Origin: Candidatus Methanocrinis natronophilus
Lineage (GTDB): Archaea > Halobacteriota > Methanosarcinia > Methanotrichales > Methanotrichaceae
NCBI GenBank assembly: GCA_029167045.1
Contig: JARFPK010000007.1
Coordinates: forward strand, 1-64,000
Direction of reading: 5' to 3'
Length of the DNA: 64,000 bases
Positions 53,883 to 62,217 of this stretch are shown here, piece by piece. A program made the translations under genes and the position numbers. The stretch's first letter is position 1. Every line of letters begins with the position of its first letter. The notes below the pieces were generated by a model that saw nothing but the letters and a program-made list of their open reading frames with translations, was not told where the DNA came from and made no database searches.

Positions 53883-54809
53883 ATGTACGAGATTGTAGAG
53901 AAGCGGCCCATCGTCCCCAACATAATCTCCATGAAGATAAAGGCCCCCAAGGTGGCGAAGGCCGCCCTCCCCGGCCAGTTTGTGATGATAAGGGTCGACG
54001 AGACCGGGGAGAGGATCCCCATGGGGTTGTCGGGCTGGGACCCCGGAGAGGGGACCGTCGATATACTCTTCTTCGTTCTGGGAACCTCCACCATGAAGCT
54101 AGGGGCCCTCAAGGTCGGCGACACCATCCAGAACCTCGTCGGCCCCTTAGGTGCCCCCACCGAGATCGAGAACTTCGGGACCGTCATCTGCGCCTGCGGC
54201 TGCTTCGGGATCGGCCCTACCCTACCCCTGATAAAGGGGCTCAAAGAGGCGGGAAACCGGGTGATAACGGTGGTGGAGGGGCGGAGCCGGGAGTTCATCT
54301 TCTGGGAAGAGAGGCTGCAGGAGGAGAGCGACGAGCTCCACGTCCTCGCCGGGAACGAAAGCTGCGGCCAGCCGGGCTGGACAGACGACTTCATAAGAGG
54401 AAGGCTTGAAGGCGGCGAGAGGATCGACAGGATCTTCGTCCACGGTTGCCCCTTCATGATGATGGAGGCGGCCAAGGCTAGCAAGCCCTATGGCGTCAAG
54501 ACGATCGTCAGCCTCACCCCCCTGATGGTCGACGGGACCGGTATGTGCGGCGCCTGCAGGGTGGAGGTGGGAGGGGAGACGAAGTTCGGCTGCGTCGACG
54601 GCCCCGACTTCGACGGCCACCAGGTCAACTGGGAGACCCTGGCCCTCCGCCTTCGCCAGTTCATCCCCGAGGAGGACCGGTCCTCCATGCTCTGGGAGCG
54701 GGATAACTGGCACAAGCTGGTGGAGATGGCGCCCCAGGCTTTGAACCCCACCCTGGGGAGGGGTGAAGGAAAAGAGAAGAAGAAGGCATCCTGCAACGGC
54801 CAGGCTTGA
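53883..54809 (+). CDS. NfnA/SudB-like ferredoxin-NADP+ reductase subunit
   Basis: A 308-aa flavoprotein with a ferredoxin reductase-like FAD domain (GQFVMIRVDE then IPMGLSGWD), an NAD(P)-binding domain (CACGCFGIGPTLPLI) and a C-terminal [2Fe-2S]-type Cys region (GMCGACRVEVGG with the following GCVDGPDFDGHQV). This is the NfnA/sulfide dehydrogenase beta layout. GGTGATT overlaps the fdhA stop and lies 5 nt before ATG 53883, so the genes are coupled. With the NfnB-like gene at 49292 it could form a bifurcating complex linked to FdhA. Confidence 0.88.
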   Translation: MYEIVEKRPIVPNIISMKIKAPKVAKAALPGQFVMIRVDETGERIPMGLSGWDPGEGTVDILFFVLGTSTMKLGALKVGDTIQNLVGPLGAPTEIENFGTVICACGCFGIGPTLPLIKGLKEAGNRVITVVEGRSREFIFWEERLQEESDELHVLAGNESCGQPGWTDDFIRGRLEGGERIDRIFVHGCPFMMMEAAKASKPYGVKTIVSLTPLMVDGTGMCGACRVEVGGETKFGCVDGPDFDGHQVNWETLALRLRQFIPEEDRSSMLWERDNWHKLVEMAPQALNPTLGRGEGKEKKKASCNGQA

Positions 54810-54934
54810 AGCTATCGAATCATCAAAGGTAACTCCTCTTAAGAAGGATTTTAAAAAAGGGTGATTCTCAGGGAGGGGTGGACCCCCACCCCACGATCCG
54901 TCCCAAGCTCTTCTATGGATCAGAGGGATGAGGG

Positions 54935-56197
54935 CTAAGAGAACTTGATCCAGCCCCGGATCTTCATCGCCTCGACGACCCGGTTGACGGCGACGACGTA
55001 AGCTGCCTGACGCATATTTATATTATATGCCCTGGAGGTCTCAAGGACGCTGTGGTAGGCGCGGGTCATCCTCTCGTCGAGCCTCTTACGGACTTCTTCG
55101 ACGTCCCAGCAGTAACGATCGATGTTCTGGACCATCTCGAAGTAGGAGACGGTGACGCCGCCGGCGTTGCAGAGGAAGTCGGGGATGATGTGGACCCCTT
55201 TCTCGAAGAGGATCTCGTCCGCCTCGGGGGTGGTGGGGCCGTTGGCGAGCTCGGCTATGATCTTCGCCTTGATGTAGGGGGCGTTCTCTTTTGTGATGAC
55301 GTTCTCGAGGGCAGCGGAGATGAGGATGTCGACATCCAGCTCCAGAAGCTCCTGGTTTGAGATCTTCTGAGTCTCATCCTTCGGGAAGTTGACGACGGTG
55401 CAGGTATCCTTCTTGACGCTGCAGGCGAGCTCGATATCGAGGCCGTCCTTGTTGTATATGCCGCCCTGGGAGTCGCTGATAGCCACCACCTTGGAGCCGA
55501 AGAGATCCCGGCAGAGGATAGCAGCATTGGATCCGGCGTTTCCGTATCCCTGGATCGCCACCGTAGCCTTGGAGAGGTCTATCCCCAGCTCCTTGGCAGC
55601 CTCCCGGATGGTGAACATCCCGCCCCGAGCGGTGGCGTCGTCCCTGCCACAGGAGCCGCCTACGCAGATGGGTTTTCCGGTGATGCAGCCGAACTCGTTG
55701 CTACCGGTGATCTTGGAGTACTCGTCCATCATCCAGGCCATGACCTGAGGGGTGGTATAGACGTCGGGGGCGGGGACGTCCTTATTCGGTCCCATGAACT
55801 GCCATATCATATCGATATAGCCGCGGCTGAGACGCTCCAGCTCATTTTCTGATAGCTCTTTGGGGTTGCAGATGACGCCGCCCTTCCCCCCGCCGAGGGG
55901 TAGGTCCATTAGGGAGCACTTCCAGGTCATCCACGCCGCTAGAGCCCTGACGGTGTCGATCGTCTCTTCGGGGTGGAACCTGATCCCCCCCTTCGTTGGC
56001 CCCTTGGCGTCGTTGTACTGGACCCTAAACCCCTTGAAGACCTTCGTCCTCCCGTCGTCCATCCGGACGGGGATGGAGACGTGAAGCTCCCTCATCGGGC
56101 TCTTCAGCATCTCGCGTACGTCTTCATTTAGATTAAGTATCTTTGCACAGTCATCCAGCTGTTCACATGCTATATCAAACGGGTTGAGTTCTGCCAT
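54935..56197 (-). CDS. gdhA: Glutamate dehydrogenase
   Basis: A 420-aa hexameric-type GDH that interconverts glutamate with 2-oxoglutarate and ammonia. The substrate lysine region KGGIRFHPEE and PLGGGKGGV, the Rossmann-fold QGYGNAGSNAA and the C-terminal NAGGVTVSYFEMVQN are present. ATG 56197 is chosen because GGTGATTTAGGG precedes it and MAELNPFDIAC is a plausible family start; the longer frame to 56263 is not supported. The TATA (TCATAAATAAATG) is about 56300 on the minus strand. Confidence 0.95.
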   Translation of the reverse strand: MAELNPFDIACEQLDDCAKILNLNEDVREMLKSPMRELHVSIPVRMDDGRTKVFKGFRVQYNDAKGPTKGGIRFHPEETIDTVRALAAWMTWKCSLMDLPLGGGKGGVICNPKELSENELERLSRGYIDMIWQFMGPNKDVPAPDVYTTPQVMAWMMDEYSKITGSNEFGCITGKPICVGGSCGRDDATARGGMFTIREAAKELGIDLSKATVAIQGYGNAGSNAAILCRDLFGSKVVAISDSQGGIYNKDGLDIELACSVKKDTCTVVNFPKDETQKISNQELLELDVDILISAALENVITKENAPYIKAKIIAELANGPTTPEADEILFEKGVHIIPDFLCNAGGVTVSYFEMVQNIDRYCWDVEEVRKRLDERMTRAYHSVLETSRAYNINMRQAAYVVAVNRVVEAMKIRGWIKFS

Positions 56198-56573
56198 CCC
56201 TAAATCACCCTCATCTCGCGTTCCGCCAAAGACCGTCTCGCCGCGAGTTAGGAGGAAGCCCATGTCAGCTTCCCATAGTTAAATCTTATGAGAAACATTT
56301 ATTTATGACTAAACTGACGATGAACCCCGGATATTGATATTTAATACTTTGTGAAAGCAATTTTGGGTGGATGGGGCGGGAGGATGGGACGAGACAGATG
56401 GCCCTCATCTATCTGAAGAAATGTCAAAGCCTAAAGATGGTAGTTTAAAAGGGGATGATCCGACAGAACCTGGCGATGCCTGCCGGATCGAGGAAGGAGG
56501 TCGATGTCGTTCATCCCCTTATGGCCGGAAATACTCCCTATCGAAGGGATGTCATCTACCGGCTCAAGGATCT
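56198..56573. other. Intergenic region between gdhA and glutamate synthase
   Basis: About 375 bp holding the gdhA promoter (56290-56320) on the minus strand and the 3' flank of the glutamate synthase gene. No gene or strong hairpin was found. Confidence 0.55.
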
Positions 56574-58163
56574 TCATCCTTCCAATATCTCCTCGGCGGC
56601 GTCTCTGTGGGCGTCCATGACGTAGGCGATCCCCGAGACCTTCGCGGCCTCCTCGGTGAGCGCCATCAGGTCGTCTCTATTGACCGTCTCCAGGCTGAAG
56701 TTCCTGCTCCCGGCCATCAGCTGCTGCAGGCCGATCTGGAACTTCTGGGTATAGGTGTAGATCCCCATAGCCCCCAGAGGGATATTGTCGATATCTCTTC
56801 CGTACCTCTCGGCCAGCTCCCCATAGGTGACGAAGAGCTGCCTTGCCGTCGTCCCGTACCTTGAGACGGACTTGGGAAGCTCCCCCGCCTCGATCCACTT
56901 CTGGATGTTCTTTCCTACCATCCCCGGTATCATGAGGGCTCTGCCCATGCATACAGCTTTGAAGTAGGGGGCGCCCATGGCGATCGCCTTGAATACCCCA
57001 TCCTCGCTGGAGAAGCCTCCCGCCATGGCGAGGTCGGGGACCCTCATCCCCTTCTTGGCGAGCCGCTCTGCGAACTCCCATGCGAGGGACTGGAGGTAGA
57101 AGGTGGGGACCCCCCACTCGTTCATCATCGGCCAGGGGCTCATCCCGGTGCCGCCGGGGGCGCCGTCTATGGTGAGAAGGTCTATCTTCGCCTCTGACCC
57201 GTATCGTAGGGCCATGGCGAGCTCCGCCATGGAATAGGCCCCGGTCTTGAGGGTGACCCTCTTGAACCCCAGATCCCGAAGCCGGTCCACCTCCTCGAGG
57301 AAGCCCTCTCTGGTGACGAAGCCGAGGCGCGAGTGCCTCTCAAACTCCTTGATGGAACCGTCCTGGAAGGCCTGCTGGACGTCCTTTCTGGAGGGGTCAG
57401 GCCTCACTATGTAGCCCCTTCTCTGTAGCTCCAGCGCCCTATCGAGGGATCGGACCTTGATCTCGCCTCCGATGCACTTTGCCCCCTGCCCCCACTTCAG
57501 CTCCAGGGTGTCGAGCTCGTGCTTCATGGAGACGTATTCGGCGGTTCCAAGGCGAGTGTCCTCGACGTTCATCTGGACGAGGATCTCGCCGTAACCCTCG
57601 TGGAACCGCCTATAGGTCTCGATCCTTCGGTCCATCTCCGGAGAGCTGACGACTTTGCCCCTGCGGTCGATGACCAGGTCGGGGTCGACGCCGCAGACGT
57701 TCTCGCCGCAGACGAGGGTGATCCCGGATATGGCGGCTCCGATGGCGAAGTGCTCCCAGTTGGCGCCAGCTATGTCGGTGGACCCTAGGGCGCCGGTGAA
57801 GATCGGCACCTTCATCTTCACCTTTCTATCCCATCCATAATCAGTCTCGGTATCCACCTCGGAGAATACGGCGGTGTCGGAGTTCCCCTCGACCCCCTCG
57901 GGGAGGCCCTTGGCGCCGACGGCGTAACCATGGATGTTGAGGTGAGAGTAGTCGAGGGGGTAGTCCTTACCCGCTCCGGCGGTGACCTCTCCGAAGGGGC
58001 CGGGATAAAGGACCTCCCGACCTCTGAAGGAGGATAACCAGATATCACAGCCGCCCCTGCAGCCGTCGACGCACCGGGTGCAGATCCCGGACATGGGGGC
58101 GACGTCTCTCGACCGGTTGAAGGTGCCGATCGCTTCGTTGGCGTTTGGCCGTCTGAGATTCAT
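56574..58163 (-). CDS. Archaeal FMN-binding glutamate synthase (GltB central-domain type)
   Basis: A 529-aa protein. The N-terminal Cys cluster CTRCVDGCRGGC is followed by an FMN/TIM-barrel core with GALGSTDIAGANWEHFAIGAA, GQGAKCIGGEIK and TIDGAPGGTGMSP, the glutamate synthase domain 2 signature with its cofactor glycine loop. It lacks the class II amidotransferase domain, which archaea encode separately. Its neighbours gdhA and the NfnB/GltA-like gene place ammonia assimilation here. The TATA ATTTATATACG lies at about 58258-58268 on the minus strand. Confidence 0.92.
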   Translation of the reverse strand: MNLRRPNANEAIGTFNRSRDVAPMSGICTRCVDGCRGGCDIWLSSFRGREVLYPGPFGEVTAGAGKDYPLDYSHLNIHGYAVGAKGLPEGVEGNSDTAVFSEVDTETDYGWDRKVKMKVPIFTGALGSTDIAGANWEHFAIGAAISGITLVCGENVCGVDPDLVIDRRGKVVSSPEMDRRIETYRRFHEGYGEILVQMNVEDTRLGTAEYVSMKHELDTLELKWGQGAKCIGGEIKVRSLDRALELQRRGYIVRPDPSRKDVQQAFQDGSIKEFERHSRLGFVTREGFLEEVDRLRDLGFKRVTLKTGAYSMAELAMALRYGSEAKIDLLTIDGAPGGTGMSPWPMMNEWGVPTFYLQSLAWEFAERLAKKGMRVPDLAMAGGFSSEDGVFKAIAMGAPYFKAVCMGRALMIPGMVGKNIQKWIEAGELPKSVSRYGTTARQLFVTYGELAERYGRDIDNIPLGAMGIYTYTQKFQIGLQQLMAGSRNFSLETVNRDDLMALTEEAAKVSGIAYVMDAHRDAAEEILEG

Positions 58164-58385
58164 AAAATGCCTCTTGTTATTTCATTTCGTCCTGGGTCCG
58201 AGCGGGTCCTCCGCCCAGGTTTGGGCGAGGTGTCAGAAATGATCTTCCGGCCTTCTCGTATATAAATCTTCTTCAAAAGAGATTATAGCCCAAGCTCATC
58301 CGACATCTGCAAATCTGGCGGCAGCCATTTGGATCAGATCGGGGTATGGGTGGCTTAAGGGTGAGGTCCTCGACGGGCTACTTGG

Positions 58386-58877
58386 TCAACCCCCCCCACC
58401 TCCCTTGAGCCCCACGATCTTCTCGACGTCGACGAGCTTCCAGATGAGAGAACGCTCCTCCTCGACTATGGAGTCTAGGGGATCATCGGGGGAGTGGCCG
58501 AGGGCGAGGAGGACGTTTCGGGATAGGTTCCTCGTTCTGATCAGGTCGACGAACCCCACCCTGATGCGCTTCTTTTCCTCAGGGTCGCCGACCTCCTCGA
58601 GCCGTCCCCGGAGGGTGACGAACATATAGCTTGATAGGTCCGGGGCGTACCTCTCCACCTCCACTGATACGTGGGGATCCTCCCGAAAATAGTCCATCTT
58701 CTTGCCGTACTTCGTCGATAAGAAGTACATGAACCGACCGTCGAATAGGTAGACGAAGGGGGCGACATAAGGGTATTTGTCCCCCTTGAAGGCTATCCTG
58801 CATACGTGCTCCTCCTCGATCAGTCGGTCGTACTCCCTCTTCTCCATGGTCGGGATCTTCACAACTTCCGGAACCAT
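58386..58877 (-). CDS. Pyridoxamine 5'-phosphate oxidase-family flavin-binding protein
   Basis: A 163-aa split-barrel protein with the pattern EEHVCRIAFKGDKYPYVAPFVYLF and FLSTKYGKKMDYFREDPHVSVEV, typical of the PNPOx-like superfamily that binds FMN or F420. ATG 58877 follows GAGGTGAGGAG; the upstream ATG 58901 is less likely. No neighbour links it to vitamin B6. Confidence 0.85.
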   Translation of the reverse strand: MVPEVVKIPTMEKREYDRLIEEEHVCRIAFKGDKYPYVAPFVYLFDGRFMYFLSTKYGKKMDYFREDPHVSVEVERYAPDLSSYMFVTLRGRLEEVGDPEEKKRIRVGFVDLIRTRNLSRNVLLALGHSPDDPLDSIVEEERSLIWKLVDVEKIVGLKGGGGG

Positions 58878-59031
58878 CTCCTCACCTCTGAGCAATTTCA
58901 TTATGGGATATGGTTTCGATCCTATTTAAACCGTCCAGAAAACGGGAGAGTCCGGGGAGGATGATATCCATCGAAGAGAGGATAGAAAGGGAGAAAAGAG
59001 CACGCCTCTTGGTCAAGACCGAAGACGTCGG

Positions 59032-59280
59032 TCAAAGGCCCTGGATCTTCTCTTTTATGAGCGACCTCAGGGCCACCTCAGCCTCGGGTTTCTGCTCCGG
59101 CTTGTGGTACATGGTGCACCTCGAGGGCATCGGGATCAGACCCTCGTCCAGAAGGGTGTAATGGACCTCTTCCAGCCCTGTCTCACCCTCGGCGTACTTT
59201 TTTAATATAGCGGCCACCTCTGACCGCTCCCTCTCTTTCAGGCTCTCAAACCTCTCCACCAGCCCCACGATCTCTTCCAT
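59032..59280 (-). CDS. Small conserved-looking protein, function unknown
   Basis: An 82-aa, helix-rich protein ending KPEAEVALRSLIKEKIQGL, with two cysteine-free central helices and one CTMYHKPEQ segment. ATG 59280 is chosen because it is preceded by CAGCGGTG, and the TATA (CTATATATCCG, about 59317-59326) lies 35-45 nt upstream; GTG 59340 is the longer alternative. I do not recognise the family. Confidence 0.55.
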   Translation of the reverse strand: MEEIVGLVERFESLKERERSEVAAILKKYAEGETGLEEVHYTLLDEGLIPMPSRCTMYHKPEQKPEAEVALRSLIKEKIQGL

Positions 59281-59409
59281 CACCGCTGACGCCTCGCAGG
59301 ATACCACCATCCCATCGGATATATAGGTCTCGCAGGCCACCCAAACCCCACCAAATAAATACCATCGGTTCTAACCGTCCAGCCCGCAACTTCACCATAG
59401 GAGACGATC

Positions 59410-60816
59410 ATGACCAATACCCCAGATAAAGTCGGGATCGACGACATAGCCGTCGCCGTACCGAGGCTATTTCTCTCCACCACCGGCGAGTTCGCCCGGG
59501 CGAGGGGGATCGAGCCGGCGAAGCTCTCCCGGGGGATCGGGGTCGAGAAGATGGCGGTCCCCGACGCCCACGAGGACGCCGCCACCCTGGCCGCGTCCTC
59601 GACCCTGGATCTGATGCGAAATAACGACCTTCTGCCCGAGGAGGTCGGGAGGTTATACATCGGGACCGAGTCCGGGGTCGACGAGGCGAAGGCGATGGGG
59701 ACCTACGTCATCGGGATGCTGGAGGAGGTCTACGGCTCCGGGACCTTCTCCGAATGCTCCACCGTGGAGTTCAAGTCGGCGTGCATAGGCGCTACTCACG
59801 CCCTCGAGAGCGTCGCCTGCTGGCTGAAGGCGGGGGACGATTGCGGATGGGGCGAAGGCAGCGGCAGCGACGTCTCGGGCCGGCGGAGGGGCAGGGTGGG
59901 GATCGTGGTGGCGACGGACGTCGCCCGTTATGGGATAGGCTCCCCCGGCGAGTACACCCAGGGGGCGGGGTCCGTCGCCCTCCTCGTCGATAGGGACCCA
60001 AGGATCCTCGCCCTCGACCCCGTCATGGGGGTCTATACCAGGGACGAGAACGACTTCTTCCGCCCCATCGGGATGAGATGCGCCGTGGTGAACGGAAAGT
60101 ACAGCAATCAGTGCTACCTGACGGCTATGGACGGCGCCTTCGGTTCCTATCGAAAGAGGGCTCTATCCCGGGGGATCTTCCGCCTCGGTGACGGAGAGGG
60201 CGTCACAGACCACCTCGACAGGATCATCTTTCACATCCCCTACCCCCGGATGGCGGAGTACGCGGCCGCCTCATTGTTCCGTCGGGAATGGCGCAGCCTC
60301 CCCCGGTGGCGGGAGGTGGAGGAGGAGATCGGTACCGGGCCCGGGGAGCCGGGAGGCGAGGAGGGGGGGCCGGTGGAGGTGAAGGCGAAGGAAGAGGCCG
60401 ATTACCAGAGGAGGTTCTCGAAGTCGGCGAAGTTTCTGGAGGCCTACGTAAAGAAGGTCAAACCCTCGACCCTCATATCCTCGGTCGTCGGAAACATCTA
60501 CACCGGATCGATCTACCTGGGCCTGGCAAGCCTCCTCGCGCAGGACCTCCTCATCCCGGGCAAGAGGATCGGCCTGGGCTCCTACGGGAGCGGCTGCTCT
60601 GCCGCCTTCTTCTCCGGGACGGTCGAAGAGGGGATCGGATCGGTGGCCAGAGGCTCCGTCCTCAAAAAGCTGGACGAGAGGGTCGAGATCGGCCTGGCGG
60701 AGTACGAGGACCTTCACCGGGGAGAGAGGAGGGAGAGCGTCATACCCCCCGCGGGGGAGTTCGCCCTACTGCGGATCGACGGTGACGGGTACAGGCGGTA
60801 CGGCTTCGTCCAATGA
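59410..60816 (+). CDS. Hydroxymethylglutaryl-CoA synthase, long type
   Basis: A 468-aa thiolase-superfamily enzyme that condenses acetyl-CoA and acetoacetyl-CoA for the mevalonate pathway to archaeal lipids. The catalytic cysteine is in EFKSACIGATHAL (Cys125) after the ESGVDEAKA block; GSYGSGCSAAFFSGTV is the C-terminal active-site region. Archaeal enzymes are usually near 350 aa and are encoded beside a thiolase and a DUF35 protein. This one is longer and stands alone, resembling the bacterial/eukaryal type. A TATA AAATAAATACC lies at about 59352-59362. Confidence 0.88.
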   Translation: MTNTPDKVGIDDIAVAVPRLFLSTTGEFARARGIEPAKLSRGIGVEKMAVPDAHEDAATLAASSTLDLMRNNDLLPEEVGRLYIGTESGVDEAKAMGTYVIGMLEEVYGSGTFSECSTVEFKSACIGATHALESVACWLKAGDDCGWGEGSGSDVSGRRRGRVGIVVATDVARYGIGSPGEYTQGAGSVALLVDRDPRILALDPVMGVYTRDENDFFRPIGMRCAVVNGKYSNQCYLTAMDGAFGSYRKRALSRGIFRLGDGEGVTDHLDRIIFHIPYPRMAEYAAASLFRREWRSLPRWREVEEEIGTGPGEPGGEEGGPVEVKAKEEADYQRRFSKSAKFLEAYVKKVKPSTLISSVVGNIYTGSIYLGLASLLAQDLLIPGKRIGLGSYGSGCSAAFFSGTVEEGIGSVARGSVLKKLDERVEIGLAEYEDLHRGERRESVIPPAGEFALLRIDGDGYRRYGFVQ

Positions 60817-61179
60817 TGGTGGATAGGAGATGATGGCAGGATCAACAGAATCCCCCGTATCTGCGAGATCCGCGATATCGGCATTATCGGCAATATCTGC
60901 GATATCTGCGATATCGGCCGCATCATCAATATCTGCGATATCGTCGGTATCCCCCCACCTTTTGACCGGCGGGATCTCGCCCTCGCCGTCCTGGTCGTCG
61001 TTGCCGGGCTCTCTATCTTCGGCTGGATGGCATATTCGGCTTTATCGGATATAGGAAGCGCCCTCTTCGGGTCGATCGTCGTCGGAGCCGCCATCCTCAT
61101 CTGGGGCGAGAGGAAGAGGGAGAGGGAGGAGGTGCGGCTCCGAGAGGAGGACCGGATCCTCCGGAGGAAGGGGATCTGA
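60817..61179 (+). pseudogene. Two-helix membrane protein frame without start codon
   Basis: Immediately after the HMG-CoA synthase stop the same frame stays open to 61179. It encodes an Ile/Asp/Cys-rich repetitive stretch (ICDICDIG-like), then LALAVLVVVAGLSIFGWMAYSAL and GSALFGSIVVGAAILIW, two membrane helices, and a charged tail. No ATG, GTG or TTG precedes the first helix in this frame. ATG 60830 with AGGAG upstream is in another frame. Either a frameshift has occurred in the repeat, or an unusual start or readthrough is used. Confidence 0.4.
60858..60950 (+). repeat. Imperfect 9-bp tandem repeat (GATATCTGC)
   Basis: About ten degenerate copies of GATATCTGC/GATATCGGC. The unit is a multiple of three and therefore encodes repeated D-I-C/G or, one frame away, S-A-I triplets. 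It forms the 5' part of the membrane protein frame above. Confidence 0.75.
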
Positions 61180-61295
61180 GGGGTGGGTTTTAGAGGGATC
61201 GGAGGGAGAACCGCCCCGTCAACCCCGCCAAATATCGAAGAAGGATCGATGAAGAGGATCGATTAAGGATCGAAGAAGGAAGGAGGAGGAGAGAC

Positions 61296-62121
61296 CTGTC
61301 AGCCGATGAAACGCCGGCCATCGTCCTGGTGGCCTATGGGAGCCTCGACTTCGAGGCGAGGAAGACCTACGAGAAGATAAGAGCCGTTTACCGGCGTGAG
61401 TTTGAATCCCCGGCCGTCGAGATCGCCTTCACCGCCGGGTTCATCCGGCGACGGCTCGCCGGGATCGAGGGGACGGCGGTCGAAAGCCCCCTGACGGCCC
61501 TCGCAAAGCTTCACGACGCCGGCCACGAGGACGTAGTCGTCCAGTCGCTGCACGTCGCCCCCGGATCGGAGTTTCACGAGGCTGCGGCCCTCGTCTCCGC
61601 CCTCGGGACCGTCCGGGGCAAGTTCGGATTCCGCAGGCTCGCCATGGGCCCGCCCCTCCTGGCCGCAGCTCCGGACTACGACGCCGTCTCAAAAGCCCTA
61701 GCCCCGGAGTTCGACAGGACCACCGTCGGGGGGGTGGTGGCGGAATCGCCGCGAGATCCGGAGGAGACGGCCGTCGTCCTCCGACGCCGCCTACGCCCGG
61801 ATGGCGCGGGTTTTGAAGAGAGATTACAGAAACGTATTTCTCGGGACGATCGACGGCTTTCCGGGGCTGGAGGATGTGATGGCCGAGGTGAGGGAGGCCG
61901 GCGTGCCGAGGGTGAGGCTCCTGCCCTTCCTCCTCGTCGCCGGAGGCCACGCCTCAAAGGATATCGCCGGAGACGGCCCCGGATCGTGGAAGAGGTCCTT
62001 TGAGGAGGCGGGCTACGAGGTCGACTTGAACCTTCTGGGGATGGGGGAGAACCCCCGGGTGGTGGAGGTCTTCCTGGAGCATACGAGGCGGGCGGCGGAG
62101 GGGTTTCGGAGGTCCGGCTGA
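61296..62121 (+). pseudogene. cbiK: Sirohydrochlorin cobaltochelatase (CbiK type), frameshifted
   Basis: The first frame encodes the N-terminal half of an anaerobic CbiK-type chelatase, which inserts cobalt into sirohydrochlorin: VLVAYGSLDFEARKTYEKI and VVVQSLHVAPGSEFHEA. At about 61740-61780 the GHGT-type histidine motif is replaced by VVAESPRDPEE and similarity moves to another frame. That frame encodes the C-terminal half (LGTIDGFPGLEDV, LLPFLLVAGGHASKDIAGD, with the second catalytic His) to 62121. No standard start codon precedes the N-terminal half; CTG 61296 follows AGGAGGAGGAG. Gene decay or sequence error are both possible. Confidence 0.8.
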
Positions 62122-62217
62122 TAACGCCCCGGAAAATGCCGAAGGAAGTTTATATTTAGAAAGTAGAGGCTGAGAGACCTCTGACCACTCCTCTGAAATG
62201 TAGACAGGTGAACGACC

